This document shows positions 51,801-61,862 of a stretch of 64,000 nt of DNA, one piece after another. The stretch comes from Dromaius novaehollandiae (lineage: Eukaryota; Chordata; Aves; Casuariiformes; Dromaiidae). Positions within the stretch are counted from its first letter, which is position 1, and every line of letters starts with the position of its first letter. Made by a program: the position numbers and the translations under genes. The notes below the pieces were generated by a model. That model was not told where the DNA came from and ran no database searches. It saw nothing but the letters and a program-made list of their open reading frames with translations. Where the stretch lies: assembly GCF_036370855.1 (NCBI RefSeq), contig NW_026991372.1:1-64000 (forward strand), in the 5' to 3' direction.

Positions 51801-52701
51801 GCTCGCACAATCCGCGATGCCGTTGTGCTCCCGGGCCGCCCCGTCGCTCTCCGCCGAGCCGCCGTCGCCGTCGCCGTGTCCGCGCCTCCGTCGCCGGCGT
51901 CTCGGCGGTGCCCGTGCCCGTCCCGGGGCGCTGGGAGCTCGCAGGGGCCGCTCCGCCGAGGGCTCCCGCGGTCGGTCCCCGGCACCGGGCCGCGTCCTGC
52001 CCGCCGGGCCGCGTCCTCGCCGCGTCCCCGGCCGTGGCCCTTCCCCGCCGGCGGGGCCCGAGCCGCGGCTCCCGCTGCCGCCCCGGCGCTGCACCGGGCC
52101 GGCGCGGCGCGGCCACGAACCAGACTTGCCGGGGCCGCCGAGCCGCCGCCGCACCGAGGCGAGCAGAGACCCCGGCCCTGGCGCAGGCCCGGCCCTTCGC
52201 CCGCCGCCGGCCGGGACGGGCAGCTCGGCGGCCGGGGCGCCCGCAGGCACCTGCCCCTTCCCCGCCGGGCCCACGGCGGGCACCGGGCACCGCTCCCGGC
52301 CGGCGCAGCACGACGCCCCGGCCCCGGCCCGGCCCCCCCGTCGCCCCGGTACCTTCCGCCGCCTGCAGCACGTTCAGCTCCAGCCCCTTGAAAGTTTTGC
52401 TGGCGAGCTCCTCCAGGGCGCACAGCGGCGACGACGGCGCAGAGCCGCCGTGGCGGGTGGCGCCGGGCCCCGCCGCCGCCTTGTCGGGCAGCCGCGGCGG
52501 GGGCGCTCCGTGCGCGGCGGGGGCCCCGCGCCCCGCGGGCCGCCCGAGGATGTCGGCGATGCTGAAGGGCGTCAGCGGCTTGTTGGAGTTGGCGGGCGGC
52601 GGGAGCCGCTCCAGGGCGCCGCGGCGGCGCTCCTCGGCGGCGGCGGGCAGCGGGGGGGACCCGGCCGCCGCCGCCGCCGCCGCCTCCCGCGCCGAGGTCA
52701 T
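48801..52701 (-). CDS. LBX2: Ladybird homeobox 2
   Basis: Homeodomain transcription factor of the ladybird class; relatives act in hypaxial muscle precursors, neural tube and heart. Two coding exons, 52701-52353 and 49204-48801, join in phase to 250 aa. The N-terminal half has a poly-Ala stretch, an eh1 Groucho-binding motif (NKPLTPFSIADIL, FSIADIL at 46-52) and the LBX block LCALEELASKTFKGLELNVL; exon 2 carries the homeodomain (about 133-192, KSRTAFTNQQIYELEKRFL, WFQNRRAKLKRD). The stretch EEMRADVASLRAL after it is LBX2-specific rather than LBX1-like, and the acidic C-terminus SEEEIDVAD is the usual LBX ending. The homeodomain itself is more LBX1-like than human LBX2, as expected if mammals diverged faster. 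The intron (3.1 kb) falls at the conserved LBX position. TTC31 lies upstream in the window as in mammals. Confidence 0.97.
50091..50300. repeat. Direct duplication in the LBX2 intron, copy 1
   Basis: About 210 bases that recur at 51546-51790 with roughly 90 percent identity by eye, both beginning GGTTCGCACCGGCGGCGGG and including CGTCCCGCCGTTAACGGGGT. The two copies bracket a minisatellite. Confidence 0.85.
50420..51065. repeat. 65-bp minisatellite in the LBX2 intron
   Basis: Nine to ten units of about 65 bp with CGGGAACGGCGATC, CCGTGTGTCCGTCCGGG and AAAGGGTTTTTTTCGTTA boxes. Unlike other arrays here each unit holds a T run, so it alternates CpG-rich and T-rich blocks. Confidence 0.92.
51546..51790. 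repeat. Direct duplication in the LBX2 intron, copy 2
   Basis: Partner of 50091-50300, about 1.45 kb away in the same orientation; somewhat longer through a short insertion. A third partial copy of the GGGACCGATCCGGCCGCGG box lies at about 51500. Confidence 0.85.
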
Positions 52702-53265
52702 GGCGCGTCGCCGCGCCGCCTCCGCTCCGCGCCGCTCAGCGCCGCGCCCGCCTCATGCTGCCGGGGCGGCGGCGGCCGATCGCCCCTCGCGGCCGCTGGC
52801 CCGGCCGCCCCGCCCGCGCATGCAGCCCCTGCGCGCCCGCCGCCCCCGCCGCGCTGCCCGCCCGCCCGCCCGCCCCCTCGGCAGGGCCCGCCGGCGGCGG
52901 AGCGGGGCCGGGGCCGGGACCGGGACCGCGGGCCAGCTCCGCTCCCCGCCGCCCCGCTGCCGCAGCCTTAAAGGCGCGGGGCCGGGGCGGCTAATTGGGC
53001 ACCGGAGGAGGAGCCTCCGCCGCCGCGCCGCGGGGCGGGGGGGGTCCCCGCTGCTCGGCGGGGGCGGCGGGCGGGCGGGGGGGACGGGGGCCGCCGCGCC
53101 GGGCCCGGGGCAGCCGCCGCCGCCGCCGCTCGCTCGGGGCACCGGGCGGCCCTGCCCGCCCCGCCGTAACGCGCTGTTCAGCGCCGCTCGGGGCGGCCAT
53201 GCGCGGCGCGGCCGCCGGTGCCCGGTGCCTCCCGCCGAGCCCCCCCCGCCCCCCCTCCCGGCGGG
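52702..53265 (-). promoter_or_regulatory. LBX2 promoter CpG island
   Basis: CpG-dense DNA upstream of the LBX2 ATG. GCCTTAAAGGCG at 52965-52976 and GGCTAATTGGGC near 52990 are the only AT-bearing motifs and could hold the start region. No upstream coding exon seen. Confidence 0.55.
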
Positions 53266-53269
53266 GCTT

Positions 53270-53345
53270 TTGCCGTCCCAGACATTTATTAGTGCCCCAT
53301 AAAAGCGCGGGGGCCGCCGCGTCTGGCAGTGATTAGGCCGCCGGG
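53270..53345. promoter_or_regulatory. Short AT-richer element upstream of LBX2
   Basis: CAGACATTTATTAGTGCCCC, CCATAAAAGCGCGG and GCAGTGATTAGGCC within 70 bases: a TATA/CDX-like ATAAAA and two homeodomain cores, set in CpG-rich DNA about 600 bases upstream of the LBX2 ATG. It could be a distal promoter or enhancer. Confidence 0.45.
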
Positions 53346-53509
53346 GCCGGCGCTTCGGGCGGGTTTTGGGTTTCAGAGCGCGGCCCGGCCGTAAACCCCG
53401 GTACAAATAGCTCCGTGATCCCGCCCGCTCGTAAAGGCCCGCGCCGGGGCCGCCCGCACACGCCGAGCCCGCAGGTGAGCCCGGCCGCGCCCGGGGCACC
53501 GGGCACCGG

Positions 53510-54060
53510 GCACCCGCCCGCCGGCGTGGGGGGCGCGGGGGAGCCGCTCGCGGGGCACCGGGCACCCGCACACCGGGATGGGGGGGGGCGCGGGGGAGCC
53601 GCTCGCGGGGCACCGGGCACCCGCACACCGGGATGGAGGGGGCGCGGGGGAGCCGCTCGCGGGGCACCGGGCACCCGCACACCGGGATGGGGGGGGGGGG
53701 CGAGGGAGCCGGACACCGGGATGGGCGGTCACAGGGGAACTGGACACGGTGCACGGGGCTTGGGGACACCCGCACACCGGGACGGGCAGGACTGGGGACA
53801 CCAGCATGCGTGTGCATGCACGTGGGGGGCGGGCGGATATGGGGACGTCCGCACACACGTGTGTGCACCCGGGGGACGGGCGGGCATGGGGACACCTGCA
53901 CACACGTGTGTGCACCCGGGGGCCGGGCGGGCGTGGGGGGTCGCACGCGTGTGCACGCACACACGGGGCAGGTGGGCACTGGGACACTACGTGTGTGCAC
54001 GCACACGGGGACGGGTGGCACTGGGACACTACGTTTGTGCACGCACACGGGGACAGGCGG
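53510..54060. repeat. Minisatellite of 56-58 bp and related arrays
   Basis: Four near-identical units at 53515-53700 (GGGGGAGCCGCTCGCGGGGC and CACCCGCACACCGGGATGG), followed by looser 60-bp and 50-bp units with ACACACGTGTGTGCACCC (53850-53930) and GTGTGCACGCACACGGG (53985-54050). Confidence 0.93.
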
Positions 54061-54319
54061 CACAGGGACACTGGCACAGGGAGCAGGTGGGGGCAGACAG
54101 ACAGCGGGACAGCAACACCCATGCAGACACGCACAGGGGTCAGACAGACAGACACAGGGGCACCAACACACGTGTTCACACGCGCGTGTAGGGGTCAGGC
54201 ACACACGGAGCGCAGGGACCGCCTCAGGGACACGGATACTCATGGCCACACACCTCGTACACAGAGGCAGCAGGAAGGCGGTGGCAGGCCCCAGCGCGGG
54301 TGTCACAGGCAGTGGGTGG

Positions 54320-54320
<1 letters not shown>
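54061..54320. other. ACAGACA/ACACG-rich spacer
   Basis: Low-complexity CA-rich sequence between repeat arrays; nothing else recognised. Confidence 0.5.

Positions 54321-54322
<2 letters not shown>

Positions 54323-54365
<43 letters not shown>
54323..54365. repeat. GT microsatellite
   Basis: Uninterrupted TG dinucleotide run of about 21 units. Confidence 0.98.
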
Positions 54366-54370
<5 letters not shown>

Positions 54371-54639
54371 CGGATCCCTCCGTTTTTGTGTGCTTCTGCA
54401 CCCCGCCCCCATGATAGACCCCCCCCCCCCAAGCCTTCAGGCTCCTCCTGCCTGGGCTCAGCACAGAGGGGGTTAAACCCGGGCCGTGTCATGGTCCCCC
54501 AGACAGGTCTTTTACACCAGCCGGGAGCAGGGAAGTGGGAGGCGACAGGCACCGAGAGGGACACACGGCTGCGCCGAGTGACACGGGCACATGTCGGTGC
54601 GGAGACGCTCGCACGCTGCACGCTGGGACACGGCGCAGC

Positions 54640-54798
54640 GGCACGGCGCACACCGCGGGGCGTAGAGCCTGATGTGCACACACAGACACGGTGACACACG
54701 GTGACATGTGCACACCGCGGGGCGTAGAGCCTGATGTGCGCACACAGACACGGTGACACAGGGTGACATGTGCACATCCCCCTGCACACATGCTGCTG

Positions 54799-54838
<40 letters not shown>
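54640..54838. repeat. 68-70 bp duplication and CA microsatellite
   Basis: GCACACCGCGGGGCGTAGAG occurs at about 54646 and 54711 with its flanks, giving two tandem units, followed by a pure CA run at 54801-54838. Confidence 0.93.
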
Positions 54839-54843
<5 letters not shown>

Positions 54844-55685
54844 AAGCGCTCGCACGGTGGTGACACGCATGCTCGGGCTCTGTGCTCCGGGAGCGTGGCA
54901 GCAGCCGGCACCGTCCCCGCGCCCTGGTGCCCGCCGTGGGGCTGGGGGCAGCAGAGGGGCCGGGCCGGCCCGGAGGTGCCCTGTGGCCGGGAGAGGCGGG
55001 CGGGGGGCTGCCGCGGGCAGGAACGCCCAGGCCAGCTGCGGGGTTGGAGGACCCTGCTTGGGACAGGGGACAGGGGACAGGGCACAGGGGACAGGGGACA
55101 GGGTCTTGGCGACGTTGCCCCAGGCAGGAGGGGGCTCTGCGCGTGGGGGGCACCAGCAAGGGCTGTGCTTGAGGGCGTGAAGTGAGTGTTGCACCCGGGA
55201 CAAGCCGAGCGGCCTCGTGCGCGCCCGGCCAGCACCCGCAGCCCCGTCCCGGCACCCGGCACCCCGGGGTGCTGCAGACACCCCTGCACGGAGGCAGCGG
55301 GAGGGGAAAGGCAGCCTCCGCCCGGGCCGGAGATTGTCCCCAGGAGCCTGCAGGGACCCGGCTCGGGGGCTCCCCGGGCTGCAGGTCCCTGCGTTGGGCA
55401 GGGGGGACGCGGGAGCAGAGAGGGGCAGGCGCTGGTGCAAGGGGGGAGCAGCCCCAGCGGGCAGCACGGCGTCGCGGCGGGGGGCACAGCAGCCCGGGGC
55501 AGGGGGCTCAGGCCCTGGGCACGCGGGGACGGGGGACCCACCGCCGGGGCCGGGGCAGGGAGCAGCACCGCGGGGACGGGACCACGCGGCCTCCGCCGAA
55601 GCGGCCGGCGGGAGCAGGTGCAGGGGCCGGCAGGCCGCGGCGCGGGGGAGCAGCGCCCACGGGGGGGGGGGGGGGGGGGGCGGGG
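54839..55685. other. GC-rich spacer, nothing recognised
   Basis: Contains a small GGACAGG array at 55060-55105 and a G run at 55661-55680. No gene seen. Confidence 0.5.
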
Positions 55686-55689
55686 GGGG

Positions 55690-55800
55690 CGGCCAGTGTT
55701 GCTGACAAAGGCAGAACGCGATCCCCCGGCTGGAAATCGGAGTTAGGCAAATTCAACCTTGAAATTTCCTAGCAGCCGGAGCGATTAAACCCTGGCGCGG
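55690..55800. promoter_or_regulatory. AT-richer island 5, candidate enhancer
   Basis: GTTGCTGACAAAGGCAGAAC, GAGTTAGGCAAATTCAACC, TTGAAATTTCC, then GCGATTAAACCCTGGCGCG. The 14-mer GCGATTAAACCCTG (55781-55794) recurs exactly at 60016-60029 in island 8. Confidence 0.55.
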
Positions 55801-56235
55801 GCCACGGGGCGGGGGCAGGGCGGGGGCTCCCGGCGCTCGCCGGCTGCGGCACGAGGTTGACCGTGTTCCTGGGAGGTTTCGGAGCGGCTCCTGGGAGCGG
55901 GTCCAGCCGCGGGGACCGGCTGCGGGGACCAGGGCTGTCCTGCCCTGGGAGTCCGCCCGGCTGCGCGGCGCTGCCGGAGGTGCCCTGCATGGGGGCACGC
56001 GCGGCCCCTCGCCCACCCACCCGGGCCGGGAGCCGAGGGGACCGCGCGGGGCCACGTCTGCGAGGACAGCCGCCGAGCACGGCCGCGCGTGCCGCAGGGA
56101 AAGCAGGGCTCATCCCCGGGGAGGCCGGCGTCGTGCCTCCCGTGAGCTGCCGGAGCTGCACCCACGGCCCAGGCGCCCCAGTGCGCGGCCGCTCTGCCCC
56201 AGTGCCTGGCCCCACGGCGACGGCCGAGCCCGGCT
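55801..56235. other. GC-rich spacer, nothing recognised
   Basis: CpG-rich unique sequence; no gene or repeat. Confidence 0.45.
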
Positions 56236-56239
56236 CGCG

Positions 56240-56345
56240 CCTGCGCCCTGCGCTCTGTCGCAGCTAATGCCCTGTGACATGCGCCAGGAAATTGCCGCTT
56301 AGGCTAATGCCTTGTTCTTGCACTGAGCGGGGCTTGTGGCGACCC
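56240..56345. promoter_or_regulatory. AT-richer island 6
   Basis: GTCGCAGCTAATGCCCTGTG, CAGGAAATTGCCGCTTAGGC and TAATGCCTTGTTCTTGCAC within 100 bases. GCTAATGCC occurs twice, 48 bases apart. Confidence 0.45.
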
Positions 56346-56529
56346 TGCACCGCCGGATAAACTTCCCCCTGCAGCTCCAGCTGCTCTGGGGACCGGGAAG
56401 GAAACTTCGCCTGGGAAGAAAGTCCTGGGCCAGAAGAGTCCGGAGCACGTCAGCCTGGCAGGGGGACAGGCTGGGCTGGCAGGAACAGGATGGGACCCGG
56501 GCTGGTCAGGGGCCAGCTCTCGGGCTGTG

Positions 56530-56815
56530 GCACACGCCCTTGGAGGATGCAGCATCGCCCCTGCCGCAGCATCGCCCTCGGAGGATGCAGCATTGCCCCC
56601 GCCACAGCATCGCCCCTGCCGCAGCATCGCCCTCGGAGGATGCAGCATTGCCCCCGCCGCAGCATCGCCCCTGCCGCAGCATCGCCCTCGGAGGATGCAG
56701 CATTGCCCCCGCCGCAGCATCGCCCCTGCCGCAGCATCGCCCTCGGAGGATGCAGCATTGCCCCCGCCGCAGCATCACCCTTGCCGCAGCCTCGCCCCTG
56801 CTGCAGCATCGCCCT
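56530..56815. repeat. CGCAGCATCGCCC minisatellite
   Basis: About five units of 56 bp, themselves made of GCAGCATCGCCC blocks, near identical (CTCGGAGGATGCAGCATTGC at 56570, 56630, 56687 and 56742). Confidence 0.95.
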
Positions 56816-57285
56816 GCGCACGCAGCCTGCCAGGGAGGATGCGCCAGGCTGCCCGGCTCGCAGCTCGGCAGGGTTTGGGGTAAATCCTCCACCCGGCTGC
56901 CCTCCGCCAGCCCATCCTGCCGGGGACCCCCAGCCCCACGGCTCCGGCCGAGCCGCGGTGCCCAGCTCGCTGCTGGGTGGGGGAAGCATCAGTTCCAGCT
57001 GCTGGGAACACAGGATGGGAAACGCTTTTCACCCCGAAGCAGGACACAACGTGGAAAAGGCGCAAATGAAAACGAGAGCGCCGAATTTTCACGGGAAAAT
57101 TTCAGCTTCCTGCTGAGCGGGGCAGAGTGCCCTGGCCGGCCGCCGGCCCCGCGCTGGCCCCGTGCCCACGGCCCGGGGGGGTTGCCGGCCCGCGGGGTGC
57201 TCACACGGCGCCGGGGTCACACAGCCTGTCCTGGCACTGCCCGGCCAGCGCCGGCCCGGCTCCTCCGCAGCTCCTGCGGGGCTGG
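56816..57285. other. Spacer with a short AT-richer part
   Basis: At 57015-57110 an AT-richer part (CGCAAATGAAAACGAGAGCG, GAATTTTCACGGGAAAATTT) could be regulatory; the rest is GC-rich and unremarkable. Confidence 0.4.
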
Positions 57286-57445
57286 GGACCCCGTGCAGGG
57301 CCTGAGCACCACGTGCAGGGTCTGGGCACCATGTGCAGGGTCTGGGCACCGTGTGCAGGGTCTGGGCACCGTGTGCAGGGTCTGGGCACCACACACAGAG
57401 ACTGAGCACCATCTGCAGAGTCTGGGCACCACGTGCAGGGCACGG
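57286..57445. repeat. 20-bp minisatellite
   Basis: Seven to eight units of 20 bp, GTGCAGGGTCTGGGCACCAT type. Confidence 0.96.
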
Positions 57446-58030
57446 GACAGGATGCGTGCATTGGGGTGTCCATGCCAGCGGCTCGGGGCTGCCCTGACCC
57501 CATGGGGTGCCGTGCAGCCGCCTGCCCTGCCAAGGCCCCGGACATCAGCCCAGCACAGACCGTCCAGCTGGGGCAGTGGTGCCCCTGGGGCCCCGGCTCC
57601 TTGGAGCTGCCCAGGCAGCGCCCTTGTCCCTAGAGCCCAAATCTGGGGGCAGTGGGGCCGGGTCCCCCGCGGAGCCGGGCAGGGAGCCCCTCTCCTTCCC
57701 GCTTCCAGAGGTGCATCCCCGCCCCGGGCCGGCCTGCCGGTCCCCTCCAAGGACCCGTGTGCTCCCGGGGGCTGCGGGCAGGGCAGAGCCAAGGAGCTGC
57801 ACCCGGAGCCGTGCTGGCCCCGGCACCAGGCCCTCCGCCACCCACGCAGGGACGCCTGCAGCTCAGGGCACCCGTGGCCCGGGGCACCCCCAGGGCTGCC
57901 CACCCCGCCGTGCCCACGGCATCCGTGGGTGCTGCTCCAGCCGGGCCCCGGGTGCTGCCCGGCGGGGTGCAGCCCTTAGGGACACCCCGCGCTTGGGGTG
58001 TCTCCGTGCCGTGCCGCCAACTCCCGGGAC
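57446..58030. other. GC-rich spacer, nothing recognised
   Basis: GC-rich unique sequence without a splice-supported frame or tandem array. Confidence 0.45.
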
Positions 58031-58320
58031 GGGGTAACGCGATTAGGGGCGGGAGGCGGCGGCTCAGCCCTCTAATATGCTTATGCCAAGGCGCTGCGTG
58101 CTGCCCCTGATCTATTATTTAGCGAATCCATTTCAATAATGCAGCTCCACGACGAACTGCCTGGCAGTAACGCAATTAGGGGCGCTCCCGGCCCCGCGCC
58201 GCAGTCAGAAATGCAGAGCAGTTTGCACATGGAAATTGCTTGCAAATGAATTTTCCTTTAATAAGGGGAATAGCTCAGTGCAAAATTAAGCTGTCTGTGG
58301 CGGAGGCAAGCGGGGCGTTA
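58031..58320. promoter_or_regulatory. AT-rich island 7a, strong candidate conserved enhancer
   Basis: About 290 bases with many homeodomain cores: CCCTCTAATATGCTTATGCC, GATCTATTATTTAGCG, TTTCAATAATGCAGC, GAAATTGCTTGCAAATGAAT, TTCCTTTAATAAGGGG, GCAAAATTAAGCTGTC. The 18-mer GTAACGCRATTAGGGGCG occurs at 58034 and 58167 (one mismatch). No repeats, no open frame; flanked by CpG-rich DNA. About 5.3 kb upstream of the LBX2 start. Confidence 0.65.
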
Positions 58321-58384
58321 GGGGAGGAGCCGCCGTGCACGGCCCGAGCGCCCGCACCCCTGCGCCGGGGGGGGGGGGGAGGGG

Positions 58385-58590
58385 GAGGCCAGGCCAATTA
58401 TTGGCAATAAATCCTCACCCTGTTCTCAGAGAGCGGCGTGGACGTGTGTGAAGTGACGACTAATGCGATTACCCCTCGCCCCGGGGAAACGGCATGTTAA
58501 TGCTCCCAGGGAGCCCCGGAGGAGGGGGGTGCCGGGCATCCCCAGCCGGCCTTGTTGGCAAATGATCTATTCATTAACACGCGCTGACCC
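58385..58590. promoter_or_regulatory. AT-rich island 7b, candidate enhancer
   Basis: CAGGCCAATTATTGGCAATA contains a palindromic CCAATTATTGG, followed by CGACTAATGCGATTACCCC (two opposed TAAT cores), GGCATGTTAATGCTCC, and TGGCAAATGATCTATTCATT. Separated from 7a only by a G run. Confidence 0.6.
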
Positions 58591-59055
58591 CGTGTGCGCA
58601 CACGCGCCGGGCTGACCTGCGGCTCAACGCGACGGCGAGCGTGGGGGGCCGAGGGCTGCGGGGCCGGGGGGGCGAGGGGCCGGGGGGGCGAGGGGCTGGC
58701 AGGGGCTGCGCGGGGCGGCCCGGGGGACGCGGGTCTCCGGCACCCTCCTCGGCTGCGCCCGCGCTCGGGCGTGCAGGTGCACACGCGTGCGGCACGCCAG
58801 CCGGGTCCCGCGGGGCAGCCGGGCGGGACGCTGCCGGCCGCGGGGGATACGGTGCAGCCCGGGGCAGCGGAGCTGGGGGCCAGCTGCCGCCCTCCCCCTG
58901 AGACCCCCTCCCTGCCGCCGCGGCCTCCATATGGGCCCGGGCCAAACTCCGGCCAAATGGCCCGGCGGCGTTTGCATTTCAAAGCCTCTGGCCGCGAGCA
59001 AACGCTGCTCCCCTCCTCCCGGGGTGTCGCGAGCCCGCTCCCCGCTGGCCTTGGG
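58591..59055. other. GC-rich spacer, nothing recognised
   Basis: Small GGGGGGCGAGGGGC duplication near 58660-58695; otherwise unremarkable. Confidence 0.45.
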
Positions 59056-59700
59056 TCAGAGCGGGGCTGAGCGGGGACATCACTGTTCCCATGGCTGGGA
59101 TGAGCAGGGACATCCCCCTCCCCACAGCCGGGCTGAGCGCACACATCCCCGTCCCCATGGCTGGGATGAGGGGCGACCTTCCGGCCTCCACAGCTGGGAT
59201 GAGCAGGAGCATCCCTGTCCCCATGGCCAGGGACGAGCAGGGACGTCCCCATCCTCATGGCCAGGATGAGCAGGGACATCCCCGTCCCCAAGGCTGGGAT
59301 CATCACGGACATCCCCATCCCCACAGCCAGGCTGAGCCGGGACATCCCCATCCTCATGTCTGGGATGAATGGGGACATCCCCATCTCCATGGTTGGGATC
59401 AGCAGGGACATCCCTGTCCCCACGGCCGGGCTGAGCAGGGACATCCCTGTCCCCACAACTGGGATCAGCAGGGACATCCCCATCCCCACAGCCAGGGCTG
59501 AGCAGGGACATCCCTGTCCCCATGGCTGGCATGAGCAGGGACATCCCCATCCCCACAGCCAGGGATGAACGGGGACATCCCTGTCCCCACGGCTGGTCCC
59601 CACAGCCAGGCTGAATAGGGACATCCCCATCCCCACGGCCGGGCTGAGCAGGGACATCCCCGTCCCCACGGCCGGTCCCCACGGCCAGGGCTGGCCTCGT
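59056..59700. repeat. GGGACATCCCC minisatellite
   Basis: About 14 units of 45-50 bp (GAGCAGGGACATCCC, then ATCCCC, CACAGCC, GGGATG), moderately diverged. Confidence 0.94.
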
Positions 59701-59879
59701 CTCCCCGCCGCACCTTCCCCGCGCTGCGGACAGGGCGGGCAGCGCCGCATGGGAGCCCGGCAGCGGCGGGGCTCCGCGGGCAGGCGGGTGCCAAGGCCTC
59801 TGCGCCGGCACCCCAGGCGCAGCGCCCCGCGAGCGGCTCCCACCCCGCTGCCAGAGCCCCGGCCCGCAGCCGCCGTCTG
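59701..59879. other. GC-rich spacer, nothing recognised
   Basis: Short unique GC-rich link between the array and island 8. Confidence 0.4.
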
Positions 59880-60050
59880 CCCACATGCGGCTTCAATTAG
59901 GGCGGGGAGCGGCCCGGGGACCTGCCGCTCACCCCCTCGCCGGCCGCGGGAGGAGGAAATGGCCCGTCTGAGCCGCTGACAGCTCCGGGCCGCGCGCGCA
60001 AGATAAACGAGCGGTGCGATTAAACCCTGCGCGCTGGCGCAGCACACCTG
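59880..60050. promoter_or_regulatory. Island 8, candidate enhancer
   Basis: GCGGCTTCAATTAGGGCGGG, AGATAAACGAGCGG and GCGATTAAACCCTGCGCGC, the last sharing an exact 14-mer with island 5. GATA-like AGATAA and two homeodomain cores. Confidence 0.5.
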
Positions 60051-60179
60051 AGCGCCGAGCAGGGCCCGGTGCTGGCCCCCATGGAGGGGACGGGCCCCGG
60101 GGGGTGCAGCTCCCGGCGGGTCGGGGCCGCGGCCGGATGCTGCGCAGCAGCGTGGATGGAGCAGCCTGGACCCAAACGG

Positions 60180-60395
60180 TACCAGCATCACCTAGCATCA
60201 CCCAGCGTCACCCAGTGTCACTGAGCATCACGCAGCGTTAACCAGTATCACCCAGTGTCATCCAGTGTCACCCAGCATCACCGAGCGTCACTCAGCATCA
60301 CCCAGCGTCATCCAGCATCACCCAGTGTCACCCAGTGTCGTGCAGCATCAACTAGCATCACCCAGTGTCACCCAGCATCCCCCAGCGTCACCCTC
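60180..60395. repeat. 10-bp CATCACCCAG repeat
   Basis: About 20 units of 10 bp (CATCACCCAG, GTCACCCAG variants). Confidence 0.96.
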
Positions 60396-60598
60396 CTCCC
60401 ACGCTGGTCCAGGCCCTCCCAGGTGCCTGGGGCATCCTGCCCCATTCCTCCCACTGGCTGCTGGGAGCACTGGGGGTGGCGAATCCCCCGGCCCCCCGGG
60501 TGCTGCCGCGGGCGCCGCTTTGGCCGGGGTGCATGGGGCTGCCCAGGGACCCACCAGTCCCCCGGGATGCGAGGCCGCGGCGCTGCTGCGGGGGGGTC
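60396..60598. other. GC-rich spacer, nothing recognised
   Basis: Unique link between two arrays. Confidence 0.4.
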
Positions 60599-60880
60599 GG
60601 CACTGGGGCACAGCACGGCACAGCACAGCACGGCATGGTGCAGCACGGCATGGCACAGCACGGCGCGGCACAGCACGGCATGGTGCAGCACGGCACGACG
60701 CAGCACGGCGCGGCACAGCACGGCATGGTGCAGCACGGCACGACGCAGCACGGCGCGGCACAGCACGGCATGGTGCAGCACGGCGCGGCACAGCACGGCA
60801 TGGTGCAGCACGACACGACGCAGCACGGCATGGTGCAGCATGGCACGGCACAGCACGGCACGGCACGGCCGGCGCAGCCC
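60599..60880. repeat. GCACGGCACA pentamer/45-bp repeat
   Basis: Built from GGCAC and AGCAC pentamers, with a higher-order unit of 45 bp (CATGGTGCAGCACGGCACGA). A similar but independent GTGCCATGCAGCACC array lies at 63160-63410. Confidence 0.95.
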
Positions 60881-60939
60881 GCGTTGGGATTGCAGCGGCT
60901 GGCGGCGGCGCGGGGCGGGGGGATCGATCGGGGCCGCCA

Positions 60940-61035
60940 CGCAGCGGGTCAGTGATACCATTAACCCCGACAAGGCTGCCGGGCCGCGCCGCCGAGAGGT
61001 TAATTAAAAAGAAAAGTTCAGTGAAACGCGGCGGT
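60940..61035. promoter_or_regulatory. Island 9, candidate enhancer
   Basis: GTCAGTGATACCATTAACCC and GAGAGGTTAATTAAAAAGAA within 80 bases; a TTAATTAA palindrome at 61000-61007 and a CATTAAC core. Confidence 0.5.
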
Positions 61036-61379
61036 GGCGGCGGGGGGGGTGGGCGCCTCGCACGGGCGCGGGCACGGCGCTGCCGGGAGCAGCCATTGAT
61101 TGCCCCCCCCCCCCGGCACGGCTGTCACTCGGGGGGGTGGAGATGGGAGTGAGGGGGTCCTGCTGGCCCCCAACACCCCTGCCTGGACCCCAGCCCCCCG
61201 GCACAGCGCCCGGCAGGTGCCGCGGCCTCGTGGGGGGTGTCACTGCGTGCTGGGGGGCTAGGAGCCCCACGGAGGGGGCAGTGGGGCGTCCTGCTCCAGC
61301 TGGCCCTGGGGACGGGTCCTGGCTGCAGCCGCGGCATCGCAGCCTGCGGGCAGCAAGAGGACAGCAACGCAGCCGCCTC
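61036..61379. other. GC-rich spacer, nothing recognised
   Basis: Unique GC-rich sequence with a C run at 61106-61115; GCAGCCATTGATTGCC near 61088 is the only AT-bearing motif. Confidence 0.4.
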
Positions 61380-61862
61380 CGTCCTGTCCCCCTGCTCGTC
61401 CTGCTCCGTCCTGTCCCCCTGCCCGTCCTGCTCCAGTCTGCTCCGTCCTACTCCATCCTGCTCCGTCCTGTCCCCCTGCCCGTCCTGCTCCAGTCTGCTC
61501 CGTCCTGCTCCATCCTGCTCCGTCCTGTCCCGCTGCCCGTCCTGCTCCAGTCTGCTCCGTCCTGCTCCATCCTGCTCCGTCCTGTCCCGCTGCCCATCCT
61601 GCTCCATCCTGCTCTGTCCTGCTCTGTCCTGCTCCGTCCTGTCCCCCTGCCAGTCCTGCTCCAGTCTGCTCCGTCCTGCTCCGTCCTGCTCCGTCCTATC
61701 CCGCTGCCCATCCTGCTCCGTCCTGCTCCATCCTGCTCCGTCCTGCTCTGTCCTGCTCTGTCCTGCTCCGTCCTTTCCCCCTGCCCATCCTGCTCCGTCC
61801 TGCTCCATCCTGCTCCGTCCTGCTCCGTCCTGCTCCGTCCTGCTCCGTCCTGTCCCTCTGCC
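61380..61862. repeat. CTGCTCCGTC minisatellite
   Basis: Units of about 10 bp (CTGCTCCGTC) in higher-order blocks of about 60 bp with GTCCCCCTGCCC. Strict pyrimidine bias on the plus strand. Confidence 0.96.
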
